A stretch of DNA of 64,000 bases from Paenibacillus sp. HGH0039 (GTDB lineage: Bacteria > Bacillota > Bacilli > Paenibacillales > NBRC-103111), in the NCBI RefSeq assembly GCF_000411255.1, contig NZ_KE150412.1:2436108-2500107 (forward strand). Reading direction: 5' to 3'. Positions 54,030 to 64,000 of the stretch are shown piece after piece (the stretch's first letter is position 1; every line of letters starts with the position of its first letter). A program made the translations under genes and the position numbers. The notes below the pieces were generated by a model, which was not told the origin of the DNA, searched no databases, and saw nothing but the letters and a program-made list of their open reading frames with translations.

Positions 54030-55358
54030 TTACGGCTCCTTTTTAGGGACCGTTTCTCCCACGTCATCCGGTTTCTGGGTTGGAGTTGGAGTCGGAATCG
54101 GTGTAGGACTCGGATTTTTCGACTCGGTTTGCGTCTGAGCCGCCGAAATGACGACCTTGGCCTTCGTGACCTGTGTCCCGCCATCTTTGATGTACGGCGG
54201 CAGATTGAGGGTAATCGGCAGTTCGTGCGTCCCCGGAGGCAAATTACTCACATCCACGATAGCCTGGATGTCTTCCGGTTTAACGGCCTCCATTTGAGGC
54301 GCCGCTCCTTCCAGGGTCAGCGTGATACTGCCGTTAGGAGGATCCGTGAACTTCACTTCCGTTCCTTCCGCCTGTCCCACTATTTTCAGGGGGATTCCCG
54401 GATATTCCTTTTTGATGGAAGACACGATTTCGACGGTTACCTGCACCTTCGTCGGCTCAATCTGAGTCACCCCTTTTTGCAAAGGAATGTCCAGCGTAAA
54501 TTCTTTCGTTTCCTTGAGCCCGTCGATCTTGAGCGTAACTCCCGAATAGAAGTCCATGCCGTCCAGCACGTTTTGCGGCCCGTAAACCATGATCTTGTCC
54601 GGATTCTGCTTGATCGAACCGATGCTGTAACCGGGAGGCAGACTGCCCGTCAGTTGGATCTGCAGAGGCACCGTTTTAAACGGACTCGTGACGGGAACAT
54701 CCACGTCCACTACGGCCGGCCTTATATCGTAAGGCAGCTCGCGGCCTTCTTTGTTATAGACCTTCAGCTTCACCTGCTTGGTTACTGCCGAATCGGCTTT
54801 ATCTACCGAGATTTCCCCTTGAACCGTCGCCACCTCGTCCGCTTTGCTCGCCGGAACGGATACATGCACCTTGCTCGGTTTGGCGATAGGGTCACCGGAT
54901 TTATACCCGGGCTGCGGAGTTCCCTTTACATTGATCTTCACAGGGACTTCCTTCATCTCCTGCTCCTCGACGACCACCTTGACGTTCCGCGGCACGATGT
55001 CCACCTGCAAAGATGACGGGAAGCCGACCGCCTCCAACGGAAGGACATACTCGCCTTTACCGCCGGCCTTGGTTAAATCCAGCACGACTTTGTACTCACT
55101 CGTACTCACCCGCTTCAGCGCGGAATCTTTCCCTTTCAAAATCACCTGTACCCGGCTGGGCTCAATCGAAGAAATATAATATTTATCCGAATCGTATTTC
55201 GGCGTAATTTGCACATTGCTGATCGGCAGCTCTTTAATTCCCCCCGTTGTCGAATTGGTCACGGTAGTGCCTTCCATCCGGACAACCGCCCAAAGAAGAA
55301 TTCCGATAATGACCGCGATCACCCGGACGACATTTGTATTTCTCAGCCATCTATCCAC
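54030..55358 (-). CDS. cdaR: CdaA regulatory protein (YbbR domains)
   Basis: 442 residues: one N-terminal membrane anchor (VVRVIAVIIGILLWAVVRM) followed by four YbbR repeats (each about 80 residues, with patterns such as EVPVKINVKGTPQPGYKSGD and KTVPLQIQLTGSLPPGYSIG) and a Pro/Thr-rich tail (PSPTPIPTPTPTQKP). CdaR binds and controls the diadenylate cyclase from the outside of the membrane. It overlaps the end of cdaA by eight bases and is followed by glmM. The proline-rich extension is longer than in B. subtilis. Confidence 0.92.
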   Translation of the reverse strand: MDRWLRNTNVVRVIAVIIGILLWAVVRMEGTTVTNSTTGGIKELPISNVQITPKYDSDKYYISSIEPSRVQVILKGKDSALKRVSTSEYKVVLDLTKAGGKGEYVLPLEAVGFPSSLQVDIVPRNVKVVVEEQEMKEVPVKINVKGTPQPGYKSGDPIAKPSKVHVSVPASKADEVATVQGEISVDKADSAVTKQVKLKVYNKEGRELPYDIRPAVVDVDVPVTSPFKTVPLQIQLTGSLPPGYSIGSIKQNPDKIMVYGPQNVLDGMDFYSGVTLKIDGLKETKEFTLDIPLQKGVTQIEPTKVQVTVEIVSSIKKEYPGIPLKIVGQAEGTEVKFTDPPNGSITLTLEGAAPQMEAVKPEDIQAIVDVSNLPPGTHELPITLNLPPYIKDGGTQVTKAKVVISAAQTQTESKNPSPTPIPTPTPTQKPDDVGETVPKKEP

Positions 55359-56166
55359 GTTTGCGTCCCTCCCACCATTTCTTGAAAGGGTTTTGACGGT
55401 CTTTGGCCTTAGGCTTCAATTCATCAAAAAGCTTCGAAATCAAGGATTCTTCCTTGATATCCCGGACGACCTGCCCGTTCAGCGACAGCGAGATTTGCCC
55501 CGTCTCCTCGGACACGATCAAACAAACGGCATCCGAAACCTCGCTCATTCCGATAGCCGCCCTGTGCCGGGTCCCAAGCTCTTTACTGATAAAAGGATTC
55601 TCCGAGAGGGGCAAATAACAACCCGCCGCCATCAGCTGGTTGTTCCGGATAATAACCGCACCGTCGTGCAGAGGCGTGTTCGGGATAAAAATATTAATAA
55701 GCAGCTCGGAACTGATCCGTCCGCCTATGGCTATTCCCGACTCGATGTAATCAGTCAGGCCCGTTTCCTTTTCAAAGACGATCAAAGCCCCGATTTTACG
55801 CCGGGACAAGTAATTCATCGCTTTAATCACTTCGCCGATCCGTATGTTGACGTCCTGGTCCACGTCCATCGAGCTGCGTGAGAAAAGCCGGCCGCGGCCC
55901 AGTTGTTCCAGCGCTCTTCTAAGTTCCGGCTGAAAAATAATAATAATGGCGATCAGACCCACCGTAAACATCTGGTTCATGATCCACTGCAGCGTATTCA
56001 GGTTGAAAGCAACACTGAGCGCCCAAGCGACCAGTACGACAATGATCCCTTTCATGAGCTGTACGGCTCTTGTACCGCGCAGCAGCATAATTAATTTATA
56101 AACCACATAACTGACAATCGAGATATCTATAATATCTGTGATGGAAATATCTGCGAATAATTCCAC
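55351..56166 (-). CDS. cdaA: Membrane diadenylate cyclase
   Basis: Makes the second messenger c-di-AMP from two ATP. 271 residues with three N-terminal membrane helices (TDIIDISIVSYVVYKLIML, LMKGIIVVLVAWALSV, MFTVGLIAIIIIFQPELRRAL) and a DAC domain carrying the DGAVI and RHRAAIG catalytic motifs. The start is GTG 56166 with GGGGGAA upstream. It is the first gene of the operon with cdaR and glmM, linking c-di-AMP to wall synthesis. Confidence 0.95.
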   Translation of the reverse strand: MELFADISITDIIDISIVSYVVYKLIMLLRGTRAVQLMKGIIVVLVAWALSVAFNLNTLQWIMNQMFTVGLIAIIIIFQPELRRALEQLGRGRLFSRSSMDVDQDVNIRIGEVIKAMNYLSRRKIGALIVFEKETGLTDYIESGIAIGGRISSELLINIFIPNTPLHDGAVIIRNNQLMAAGCYLPLSENPFISKELGTRHRAAIGMSEVSDAVCLIVSEETGQISLSLNGQVVRDIKEESLISKLFDELKPKAKDRQNPFKKWWEGRKRG

Positions 56167-56287
56167 TGGAGTTCCCCCAAATCAACGCGTAAAAATCCGG
56201 ATTTTTTTCTTATCTTTATCTGTCTATTCCTTGATAATACCACAATCCGAACAATTCTTCTATTCTACCCATTTCCCGGTTTCCAAA

Positions 56288-56323
56288 GAAAAAAGCCCTC
56301 CGGGGTACCCCTCGAGGACTTTA
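56288..56323 (-). terminator. Terminator of sigW-rsiW
   Basis: Minus strand: AGTCCTCGAGGGGT-ACCCCGGAGGGCT followed by TTTTTCTTT, about 37 bases after the rsiW stop. Confidence 0.85.
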
Positions 56324-56360
56324 GCTGTATGAGATATGCATGCTGTTTTGTTTAAGCAGG

Positions 56361-56960
56361 TCAATGCATGAGATCGTTCAGTTTAAACCAGATCCAGCTT
56401 AAAGCTTCGTCAATGCGTATTTTATCCCCGGATATGTGAGCAGTCGATGCCAAATTCATGTTTCCGTCGATGACCACCAGGTTTCCTTCCACATTGGCGT
56501 CGTCTTCTACAACCAGTTGGCCGTTCTCGACCACCAGATTGCCTTTTACCGTCTCTCCTCTGGGCACGATCACTTTATCGCCTTGGATGATTACCCGTTC
56601 CAGGTCTGCACCCCGTACCATTAACTCGGTGTTGTTATTCCACAGGGTCATAAAGCTGCCCGCCATCGTTAACAGAAAAACAGCCGCTACCGAAACCGCA
56701 GGATGTCTGCGGATCCACTGCGTCCACGGCTTCCGCTTCTTAACGGGAGGGAGACTGCCCATAATACGGTTCGTGAGATCACTTGACACGGTAGGTGCAG
56801 GGATGGAACGAACGAGCGCATCCGTCGTTTCCATCTGCCGGAACAGCGAGTTGCATTCCGGACATGACAAAAGGTGCTGCTTTAGCTCCAGCGCCTGGGC
56901 CCCCTGCAAGTCCCCATCCAAATATTCGTGCATCAAAGGGAGGGCCTGTTTGCAATTCAT
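56361..56960 (-). CDS. rsiW: Anti-sigma-W factor
   Basis: 199 residues. A ZAS zinc-finger domain occupies the N-terminus (NCKQALPLMHEYLDGDLQGAQALELKQHLLSCPECNSLF: the H-x3-C-x2-C pattern appears as HLLSCPEC). There is one membrane helix (AVSVAAVFLLTMAGSFMTLW) and an external polymer-like region with repeated GNLVV motifs. It holds SigW inactive until cleaved by the site-1/site-2 protease cascade. ATG 56960 has AAGGAG eight bases upstream. The extracellular tail is distinct from the B. subtilis one. It is encoded directly behind sigW. Confidence 0.88.
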   Translation of the reverse strand: MNCKQALPLMHEYLDGDLQGAQALELKQHLLSCPECNSLFRQMETTDALVRSIPAPTVSSDLTNRIMGSLPPVKKRKPWTQWIRRHPAVSVAAVFLLTMAGSFMTLWNNNTELMVRGADLERVIIQGDKVIVPRGETVKGNLVVENGQLVVEDDANVEGNLVVIDGNMNLASTAHISGDKIRIDEALSWIWFKLNDLMH

Positions 56961-57041
56961 CGAAGCCACTCCTTTCTCGTTCTTGGCCGATAGTGTAATA
57001 CCATACGTATGGCAGGAGAAGATGTTTCAAAAAAATCGGAC

Positions 57042-57620
57042 TTACAGAGAAAAATTTGCGTCCGTGTCTAATTTCTTTCGTAAATACTCCCGGCCGCGGT
57101 GAACACGTGTCTTGACGGTCGTAACGGGCATGCCGAGTACATCCCCGATTTCCTGAAGCGACATATCGTGGAGATAGCGCAGGATCACGACGGATTTGTA
57201 TTTTTCAGGCAAGGTTTGAATGGCTCTGCGAATTACCTGCTGTGTTTCCGAGAGAACAATCTGGTCCTCGGGCAGCTCATCTTTGCTCGCAAGCATGGCG
57301 TAAAAATCGTTTCCTTCACTGTCCGGCATTTCGGCGTCGAGGGAATAGGTCGGTTTGCGTTTGCGCAGCCGGTCTATGCATAAGTTGGTTCCGATACGGA
57401 AGATCCAGGTAGAAAACTTCTGGTTCTCGTCGTAGCGGTCTAAGTTGTTGTATACGCGCAGGAAAGTATCCTGCACAGCATCTTCGGCTTCCTGCTTGTT
57501 ACCGAGCATTCTGTAGGCCAGGTGAAATATTTTATCTTTATACAAATTCACCAGTTCCTCAAAAGCACCACGATCTCCATTCCTTGCAAGCTTGGCTAAT
57601 CGTGTTTCTACTAAATTCAA
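57042..57620 (-). CDS. sigW: ECF sigma factor SigW
   Basis: 192 residues with sigma region 2 (FEELVNLYKDKIFHLAYRMLGNKQEAEDAVQDTFLRVYNNLDRYDENQKFSTWIFRIGTNLCIDRLRK, split here) and region 4 (LPEKYKSVVILRYLHDMSLQEIGDVLGMP). It directs transcription of envelope-stress and antibiotic-resistance genes. I start at TTG 57620 because GGAGGAG lies six bases upstream; the longer ATG frame from 57662 begins in the leader. rsiW follows 81 bases downstream in one operon. Confidence 0.92.
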   Translation of the reverse strand: MNLVETRLAKLARNGDRGAFEELVNLYKDKIFHLAYRMLGNKQEAEDAVQDTFLRVYNNLDRYDENQKFSTWIFRIGTNLCIDRLRKRKPTYSLDAEMPDSEGNDFYAMLASKDELPEDQIVLSETQQVIRRAIQTLPEKYKSVVILRYLHDMSLQEIGDVLGMPVTTVKTRVHRGREYLRKKLDTDANFSL

Positions 57621-57680
57621 GATAACTCCTCCAACCCTAGGAAGTACGGGGCTTCTTTTCACTTATGTTCGGTAAAACAC

Positions 57681-57722
57681 ACAAAGTCGAGCCGCCCGGA
57701 AGGACGGCTTGACTCTTTGTTT
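57681..57722 (-). terminator. Terminator of ppc
   Basis: Minus strand: GAGTCAAGCCGTCC-TTCC-GGGCGGCTCGACTT with flanking AAAG/CTTTG arms; it lies between ppc and sigW. Confidence 0.8.
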
Positions 57723-57748
57723 CAGTGCCTATGCGATGTTGTCCGTTA

Positions 57749-60535
57749 TCAGCCTGTATTGCGGAGTCCGGCTGCAATGCCGTTGATCGTAAGAAGAACT
57801 TCACGCAGCAGGAAGCTGTCGTCTTCGTTATTCTCGCGTGCCCCGCGCAGTTCTTTGAGCAAATCCACTTGCAGGTAGCTCAGCGGATCGACGTACGGAT
57901 TGCGAAGCCGGATCGATTCTTGAATAACCGGCACGTTGTCGAGAATCTCCTGCTGCCCGGTAATATCCAGAATCAGTTTGGAAGTCAGGTCGTATTCCGC
58001 GCTGATCAGCTCGTAAATTCGCTTTGCGATGCTGCCTTCCTTAAGCAGGCTGCCGTACTCTTTGGCGATGAGAAGGTCCGCTTTGGCTAGTGCCATCTGC
58101 AAACCGTCGATCATGGATTTGAAGAACGGCCAGTTCTCATACATGTTCTTAAGAACCGACATATTTTCGGCCTTATCCTGATAAAAGTCCTGAAGCGCCG
58201 TACCCGCAGCGTACCATGCCGGCAGCAGATAACGGCTCTGCGTCCAGGCGAATACCCACGGAATCGCGCGCAGATCTTCAAAGCGGTCGCTGTTGTTCCG
58301 CTTGGAAGGACGCGAACCGATATTCAGCTCTCCGACCTCCGGAAGAGGCGTCGATTGCTTGAAGAAAGTCATGAAATCCGGATCGCGGAAAATAAGGTCC
58401 TGATACTTATTCTGCGCTTTTTCCGAAATTCCTTTCATAATGCTTTCCCATTCGGTTTCAAGCGGGTGTTTTTGCGGGTTGCGTGCCAGCACCGCTCCTT
58501 TAATCAAAGCAAACGTTGCCTGCTCGAGGCTGCGGTACGCGATACCTTGCAGCGAATAGCGGGATGAAAGCACCTCGCCCTGCTCCGTAATCTTGATACC
58601 GCCGCCGATCGTATCCACAGGCTGTGCCAGAATACTCCGGTTCAGCGGCATTCCGCCGCGTCCGAGCGAACCGCCCCGTCCGTGGAAGAACTTCAGCTTC
58701 ACGCCGTTTCTGTTTCCGGTATCCGTCAAGGCACGCAGCGCGACGCGCAGCTCCCAGTTAGCGGTAATAACGCCGCCGTCTTTGTTGCTGTCGGAATAAC
58801 CCAGCATGATTTCGTGCATAGGCGCCGCAGAATTCAAGCTTGCACGGTAAGCCGGAATTTTAAAAAGAGTATCCATAATTTCCGGAGCCGCATGCAGATC
58901 GTCGATCGTTTCAAAAAGCGGCACCGACTGAATGTTGCTCACAACCGTACCGTCGGCTTCCTTACGATAAAGTCCTACTTCTTTGGCAAAAACCATAACC
59001 TCCAGCATGTCGCTCGCGCCCTGAGTCATACTAATCAGATAGCTGTTCAAGCAGTAGCGTCCGAACTCATGCTGGGCCTTATAAATATTTCTATATACAT
59101 CCAGACATTCCTGAGTAGACTCGGAGTATTTCATGTATGGGGATGTAATCGGACGCGGCTCATCGAGAAGCTTGCTCAACAGTTCAATCTTCTCATTTTC
59201 CTGGAGTGTGCTGTAATCCTCCACGATACCGATCCGGTTTAGGATTTCCGTCATGGCCAGCTCATGTTCGCGGCTGTGCTGACGAATGTCGAGGGTAGCC
59301 AGATGAAACCCGAATAATTCTACCTGACGAATCAGCTTCTTAATATACCGGTCCGCCGCATAATCGGCGAAATGGCTCCGCAAGCTTCTTTCGATCACAT
59401 AGAGATCCGCAATCATTTCGTCCGGCGAGGTATACTTCTGGAAACTCGCTACTTGGGAGTTCCCCGCGTTTCTGACTTTCTCGATCATGTAGGCAAGCTT
59501 TGTGCGGTACGGCTCGTCGTCATTGCTCCAGAAATCATTGTGGGGACCAAAAACTTCATGATCGGCCTCAATAGATTTCTGCAGCTCATCACTGATCTCA
59601 GCAAGATTCTTGCTGAAGCTTAAGTGATACATGACATCCACGAGAATTGTTTCATACTTCTTTAAAGCAAGGCCGCGGTGCAGCTCCAGCGTCTCCCACG
59701 TGACATGAGAGGTAACCGAAGGGTTGCCGTCACGGTCTCCGCCGATCCAGGAACCGAATTTAAGGAAACTAGGTACGTGCCAAGTCTCATTCGGGTAGTA
59801 TTTATCCAAACAACGTTCCAATTCTTGATAAACTTCAGGAAGAACATCGAATAAGGTTTCATCAAAATAATAAAGGCCATTCTGAACTTCGTCGATAACA
59901 GTCGGTTTCCGGTTGCGTAGTTCATCGGTTTGCCAAAGCGTCATAACCTCAGCCAGAAGCTTTTCTCTAAGCTGTTCTCTCTCCCGGTAGGTTAGCGTTG
60001 GATTGTCGAGGTACATCACGTCCTGGGAAATACGCTGGTGAATATCCAGAACCGCACGGCGTGTAGCTTCTGTAGGATGGGCAGTCATAACGAGTTCAAG
60101 CGAGATCGTCTGCAAAATTTCCTGAACCTCACGATAGGAGATCTGATTCTGCTTCAACTGCTGAACGATGCTTTCGATTGAGCCAGGCTGAACCGTTTCT
60201 CCCGAGGAACGCTCATAATCGCGTTTTCTGCGAATACGGTGGGTTTGCTCGGCAATATTAACAAGTTGAAAGTAAATCGCAAAAGCACGAATAACCTGGT
60301 GACGAATTTCAGGCTGCAGCCCGTCGATCGTCGCTTTAAATTCCGCATAGATGGCTGGGTCATATTGAGCCCGAAGGGATTTACTCAGTTCGCGGATCTT
60401 CTCTACGACTGCCAGAAGCTCATTGCCTCCCTGATGGACCAGCACTTCCCCAAGTATATGCCCAAGAAACCGCACATCTCTGCGAAGCAAGTTGTTAGTA
60501 GAATTTTTCTGAACGATTGTTTCGTTATCCGACAT
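57749..60535 (-). CDS. ppc: Phosphoenolpyruvate carboxylase
   Basis: Carboxylates PEP to oxaloacetate, refilling the TCA cycle. 928 residues, full length. Conserved motifs include the catalytic-histidine region VMTAHPTEATRR, the GSWIGGDRDGNP motif, the FFHGRGGSLGRGG loop and the C-terminal RNPYVDPLSYLQVDLLKELR ending in NTG. ATG 60535 has GGCGAGGA upstream. It is a single-gene unit between the tRNA cluster and sigW. Confidence 0.97.
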   Translation of the reverse strand: MSDNETIVQKNSTNNLLRRDVRFLGHILGEVLVHQGGNELLAVVEKIRELSKSLRAQYDPAIYAEFKATIDGLQPEIRHQVIRAFAIYFQLVNIAEQTHRIRRKRDYERSSGETVQPGSIESIVQQLKQNQISYREVQEILQTISLELVMTAHPTEATRRAVLDIHQRISQDVMYLDNPTLTYREREQLREKLLAEVMTLWQTDELRNRKPTVIDEVQNGLYYFDETLFDVLPEVYQELERCLDKYYPNETWHVPSFLKFGSWIGGDRDGNPSVTSHVTWETLELHRGLALKKYETILVDVMYHLSFSKNLAEISDELQKSIEADHEVFGPHNDFWSNDDEPYRTKLAYMIEKVRNAGNSQVASFQKYTSPDEMIADLYVIERSLRSHFADYAADRYIKKLIRQVELFGFHLATLDIRQHSREHELAMTEILNRIGIVEDYSTLQENEKIELLSKLLDEPRPITSPYMKYSESTQECLDVYRNIYKAQHEFGRYCLNSYLISMTQGASDMLEVMVFAKEVGLYRKEADGTVVSNIQSVPLFETIDDLHAAPEIMDTLFKIPAYRASLNSAAPMHEIMLGYSDSNKDGGVITANWELRVALRALTDTGNRNGVKLKFFHGRGGSLGRGGMPLNRSILAQPVDTIGGGIKITEQGEVLSSRYSLQGIAYRSLEQATFALIKGAVLARNPQKHPLETEWESIMKGISEKAQNKYQDLIFRDPDFMTFFKQSTPLPEVGELNIGSRPSKRNNSDRFEDLRAIPWVFAWTQSRYLLPAWYAAGTALQDFYQDKAENMSVLKNMYENWPFFKSMIDGLQMALAKADLLIAKEYGSLLKEGSIAKRIYELISAEYDLTSKLILDITGQQEILDNVPVIQESIRLRNPYVDPLSYLQVDLLKELRGARENNEDDSFLLREVLLTINGIAAGLRNTG

Positions 60536-60708
60536 GTCCTCGCCTCTTCTCTCTACTGATAATCACACCAAATTTCATCTGATTTCATACTCATTTCAGA
60601 ATATTTTACCACATTCACGCGTTGCATTATAGCTATTTTTGACGAAACATGCCTGACAATTACAGGAAAGCCGAGTAAGATTTAACTCAAGCCCGGTTCT
60701 GGATAAAT

Positions 60709-60735
60709 AAAAAAAAGATCTCTATGAGATCTTTG
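60709..60735 (-). terminator. Terminator of the rRNA-tRNA operon
   Basis: Minus strand: AAAGATCTC-ATA-GAGATCTTT followed by a T-run, 12 bases beyond the last tRNA. Confidence 0.88.
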
Positions 60736-60746
60736 TTGGTTATGTA

Positions 60747-60820
60747 TGGAGCGGGTGATGGGAATCGAACCCACGCTACCAGCTTGGAAGGCTGGAGTTC
60801 TACCATTGAACTACACCCGC
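60747..60820 (-). tRNA. tRNA-Gly (anticodon TCC)
   Basis: Cloverleaf with acceptor GCGGGTG/CACCCGC, loop CTTCCAA, T-arm GGTTCGATTCC and encoded CCA. Last tRNA of the operon. Confidence 0.95.
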
Positions 60821-60827
60821 ATACATA

Positions 60828-60904
60828 TGGTCGGGACGACACGATTTGAACATGCGACCCCCTGGTCCCAAACCAGGTGCTCTACCAAGCTGAGCTACGT
60901 CCCG
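60828..60904 (-). tRNA. tRNA-Pro (anticodon TGG)
   Basis: Acceptor CGGGACG/CGTCCCG, anticodon loop TTTGGGA, encoded CCA. Confidence 0.95.
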
Positions 60905-60913
60905 AAATATGAA

Positions 60914-60990
60914 TGGCGTGCCCTGAGAGATTCGAACTCCCGGCCTTTTGATTCGTAGTCAAACGCTCTATCCAGCTGAGCTAAGGGCAC
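60914..60990 (-). tRNA. tRNA-Arg (anticodon ACG)
   Basis: Acceptor GTGCCCT/AGGGCAC, anticodon loop CTACGAA, encoded CCA; A34 is expected to become inosine. Confidence 0.95.
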
Positions 60991-61001
60991 ATATGAAATT
61001 A

Positions 61002-61076
61002 TGGAGCGGAAGACGGGAATCGAACCCGCGACCCTCGCCTTGGCAAGGCGATGCTCTACCGCTGAGCCACTTCCGC
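61002..61076 (-). tRNA. tRNA-Gly (anticodon GCC)
   Basis: Acceptor GCGGAAG/CTTCCGC, anticodon loop TTGCCAA, encoded CCA. Confidence 0.95.
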
Positions 61077-61086
61077 ATAAAACTGA

Positions 61087-61167
61087 TGCGCGTGGAGGGA
61101 CTTGAACCCCCACGTCAAAGACGCTAGATCCTAAGTCTAGTGCGTCTGCCAATTCCGCCACACGCGC
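61087..61167 (-). tRNA. tRNA-Leu (anticodon TAG)
   Basis: Acceptor GCGCGTG/CACGCGC, anticodon loop CTTAGGA, a long variable arm (class II). The gene does not encode CCA. Confidence 0.93.
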
Positions 61168-61179
61168 AAGTTGGAAAAA

Positions 61180-61255
61180 TGGTGAGCCATGAAGGACTCG
61201 AACCTTCGACACCCTGATTAAAAGTCAGGTGCTCTACCAACTGAGCTAATGGCTC
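61180..61255 (-). tRNA. tRNA-Lys (anticodon TTT)
   Basis: Acceptor GAGCCAT/ATGGCTC, anticodon loop CTTTTAA, encoded CCA. Confidence 0.95.
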
Positions 61256-61265
61256 GTACTAAAAA

Positions 61266-61340
61266 TGGCTGGGGGTATAGGATTTGAACCTATGCATGAC
61301 GGAGTCAAAGTCCGTTGCCTTACCGCTTGGCTAACCCCCA
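61266..61340 (-). tRNA. tRNA-Gln (anticodon TTG)
   Basis: Acceptor TGGGGGT/ACCCCCA, anticodon loop CTTTGAC, encoded CCA. Confidence 0.95.
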
Positions 61341-61348
61341 ATAAAACA

Positions 61349-61424
<76 letters not shown>

Positions 61425-61428
61425 ATGA

Positions 61429-61504
61429 TGGTGGACGCTGACGGGATCGAACCGCCGACCCTCTGCTTGTAAGGCAGATGCTCTCCCAGCTGAGCTAAGC
61501 GTCC
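61429..61504 (-). tRNA. tRNA-Val (anticodon TAC)
   Basis: Acceptor GGACGCT/AGCGTCC, anticodon loop CTTACAA, encoded CCA. Confidence 0.95.
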
Positions 61505-61513
61505 GCCCAGTAA

Positions 61514-61585
61514 TGACCCGTAGGGGATTCGAACCCCTGTTACCTCCGTGAAAGGGAGGTGTCTTAACCCCTTGACCAACGGGCC
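61514..61585 (-). tRNA. tRNA-Glu (anticodon TTC)
   Basis: Acceptor GGCCCGT/ACGGGTC with one G-U pair, anticodon loop CTTTCAC. CCA is not encoded. Confidence 0.93.
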
Positions 61586-61591
61586 TTAATA

Positions 61592-61664
61592 AGCTTCCAA
61601 CCGGATTCGAACCGGTGACCTCTTCCTTACCATGGAAGCACTCTACCTACTGAGCTATGGAAGC
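61592..61664 (-). tRNA. tRNA-Thr (anticodon GGT)
   Basis: Acceptor GCTTCCA/TGGAAGC, anticodon loop ATGGTAA. CCA is not encoded. Second threonine tRNA of the cluster. Confidence 0.92.
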
Positions 61665-61665
61665 G

Positions 61666-61741
61666 TGGCTCCCCGAACAGGACTCGAACCTGTGACAACT
61701 CGATTAACAGTCGAGTGCTCTACCAACTGAGCTATCAGGGA
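61666..61741 (-). tRNA. tRNA-Asn (anticodon GTT)
   Basis: Acceptor TCCCTGA/TCGGGGA, anticodon loop CTGTTAA, encoded CCA. First tRNA after 5S. Confidence 0.95.
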
Positions 61742-61746
61742 ATATC

Positions 61747-61864
61747 GCTTGGCAACGTCCTACTCTCCCAGGACCCTTCGGTCCAAGTACCATCGGCGCT
61801 GGAAGGCTTAACGGTCGTGTTCGGGATGGGTACGCGTGGTTCCCTTCCGCCATCGTCACCAAAC
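61747..61864 (-). rRNA. rrf: 5S ribosomal RNA
   Basis: The minus strand reads GTTTGGTGACGATGGCGGAA, then CACCCGTACCC-type loop (CACGCGTACCCATCCCGAAC) and ends GGACGTTGCCAAGC, the standard Bacillales 5S. It is 5 bases ahead of tRNA-Asn and follows 23S. Confidence 0.95.
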
Positions 61865-62000
61865 AGGTGTCTATTCAGACACATCAGGGTTGCTCCCTGA
61901 AAACTAGCAGCGAAACGTGCATTCGATCCATCCAAAGATCTTGTGGTGCATATATAGCCTATGCTTTCGATGCGGTCTTTCCTGTCGGAAATAACCTTAT

Positions 62001-64000
<2,000 letters not shown>

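Noticed and set aside
57621..57680. SigW autoregulatory promoter
   Set aside because: A GAAC and a CGTA are present, but the spacing (18 bases) and -35 sequence do not fit the sigma-W consensus well enough.

Overview
The window looks like a chromosomal segment of a spore-forming, mid-GC member of the Bacillales, most likely Paenibacillus or a close relative. I infer this from strong GGAGG-type ribosome-binding sites, several TTG/GTG starts, a cdaA-cdaR-glmM operon, a glmS ribozyme, a sigW-rsiW pair, S-layer-like (SLH) modules on secreted enzymes, a GH14 beta-amylase with a starch-binding domain, and tandem NMWWG-type repeats known from Paenibacillus secreted proteins. No species can be named from the sequence alone.

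Layout. 0-2.4 kb: adaptive alkylation repair (partial ada-type regulator, ogt-type methyltransferase, AlkA-like glycosylase), convergent with an sfp-type phosphopantetheinyl transferase. 2.9-5.0 kb: an AT-richer MerR/GAP-family membrane operon and a Spo0E-like remnant. 5.1-10 kb: purine and nucleoside salvage (NCS2 permease, MTA/SAH deaminase, purine nucleoside phosphorylase, DeoR-type regulator with a recognisable operator). 10-12 kb: secreted 5'-nucleotidase. 12-15 kb: VOC protein, ABM monooxygenase and HpaB-type hydroxylase. 15-20 kb: a cell-envelope signalling locus (sensor-domain membrane protein and an unusual in-frame kinase/regulator fusion) divergent from a beta-lactamase-fold lipoprotein. 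20-28 kb: large secreted mosaic protein, beta-amylase with a cre site, and a metallophosphoesterase. 28-36.4 kb: spermidine-synthase-like protein, secreted protein, XRE-cupin regulator with MBL and alpha/beta hydrolases, a degraded group II intron reverse transcriptase, and a MarR-nitroreductase pair.

36.8-49.1 kb is the accessory heart of the window: an AT-rich, mostly minus-strand cluster. It contains a MORN-repeat membrane protein, a 2.1-thousand-residue nuclease-STAND ATPase with an overlapping small partner (an Avs3a/Avs3b-like antiphage cassette by architecture), an AlbA_2/Schlafen-type gene split by a single in-frame TAA, a decaying DGQHR/DndB-like region and a small XRE controller. 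This is the best candidate for an interesting or partly undescribed defence locus.

49.1-64 kb returns to core genome, all on the minus strand: glmS, with its ribozyme about 800 nt upstream of the start codon; glmM-cdaR-cdaA; rsiW-sigW; ppc; and the distal end of an rRNA operon (23S, 5S and twelve tRNAs ending at a terminator). Functionally, GlmM and GlmS feed UDP-GlcNAc synthesis, CdaA/CdaR make and control c-di-AMP, and SigW/RsiW and the 15-18 kb signalling locus respond to envelope stress.
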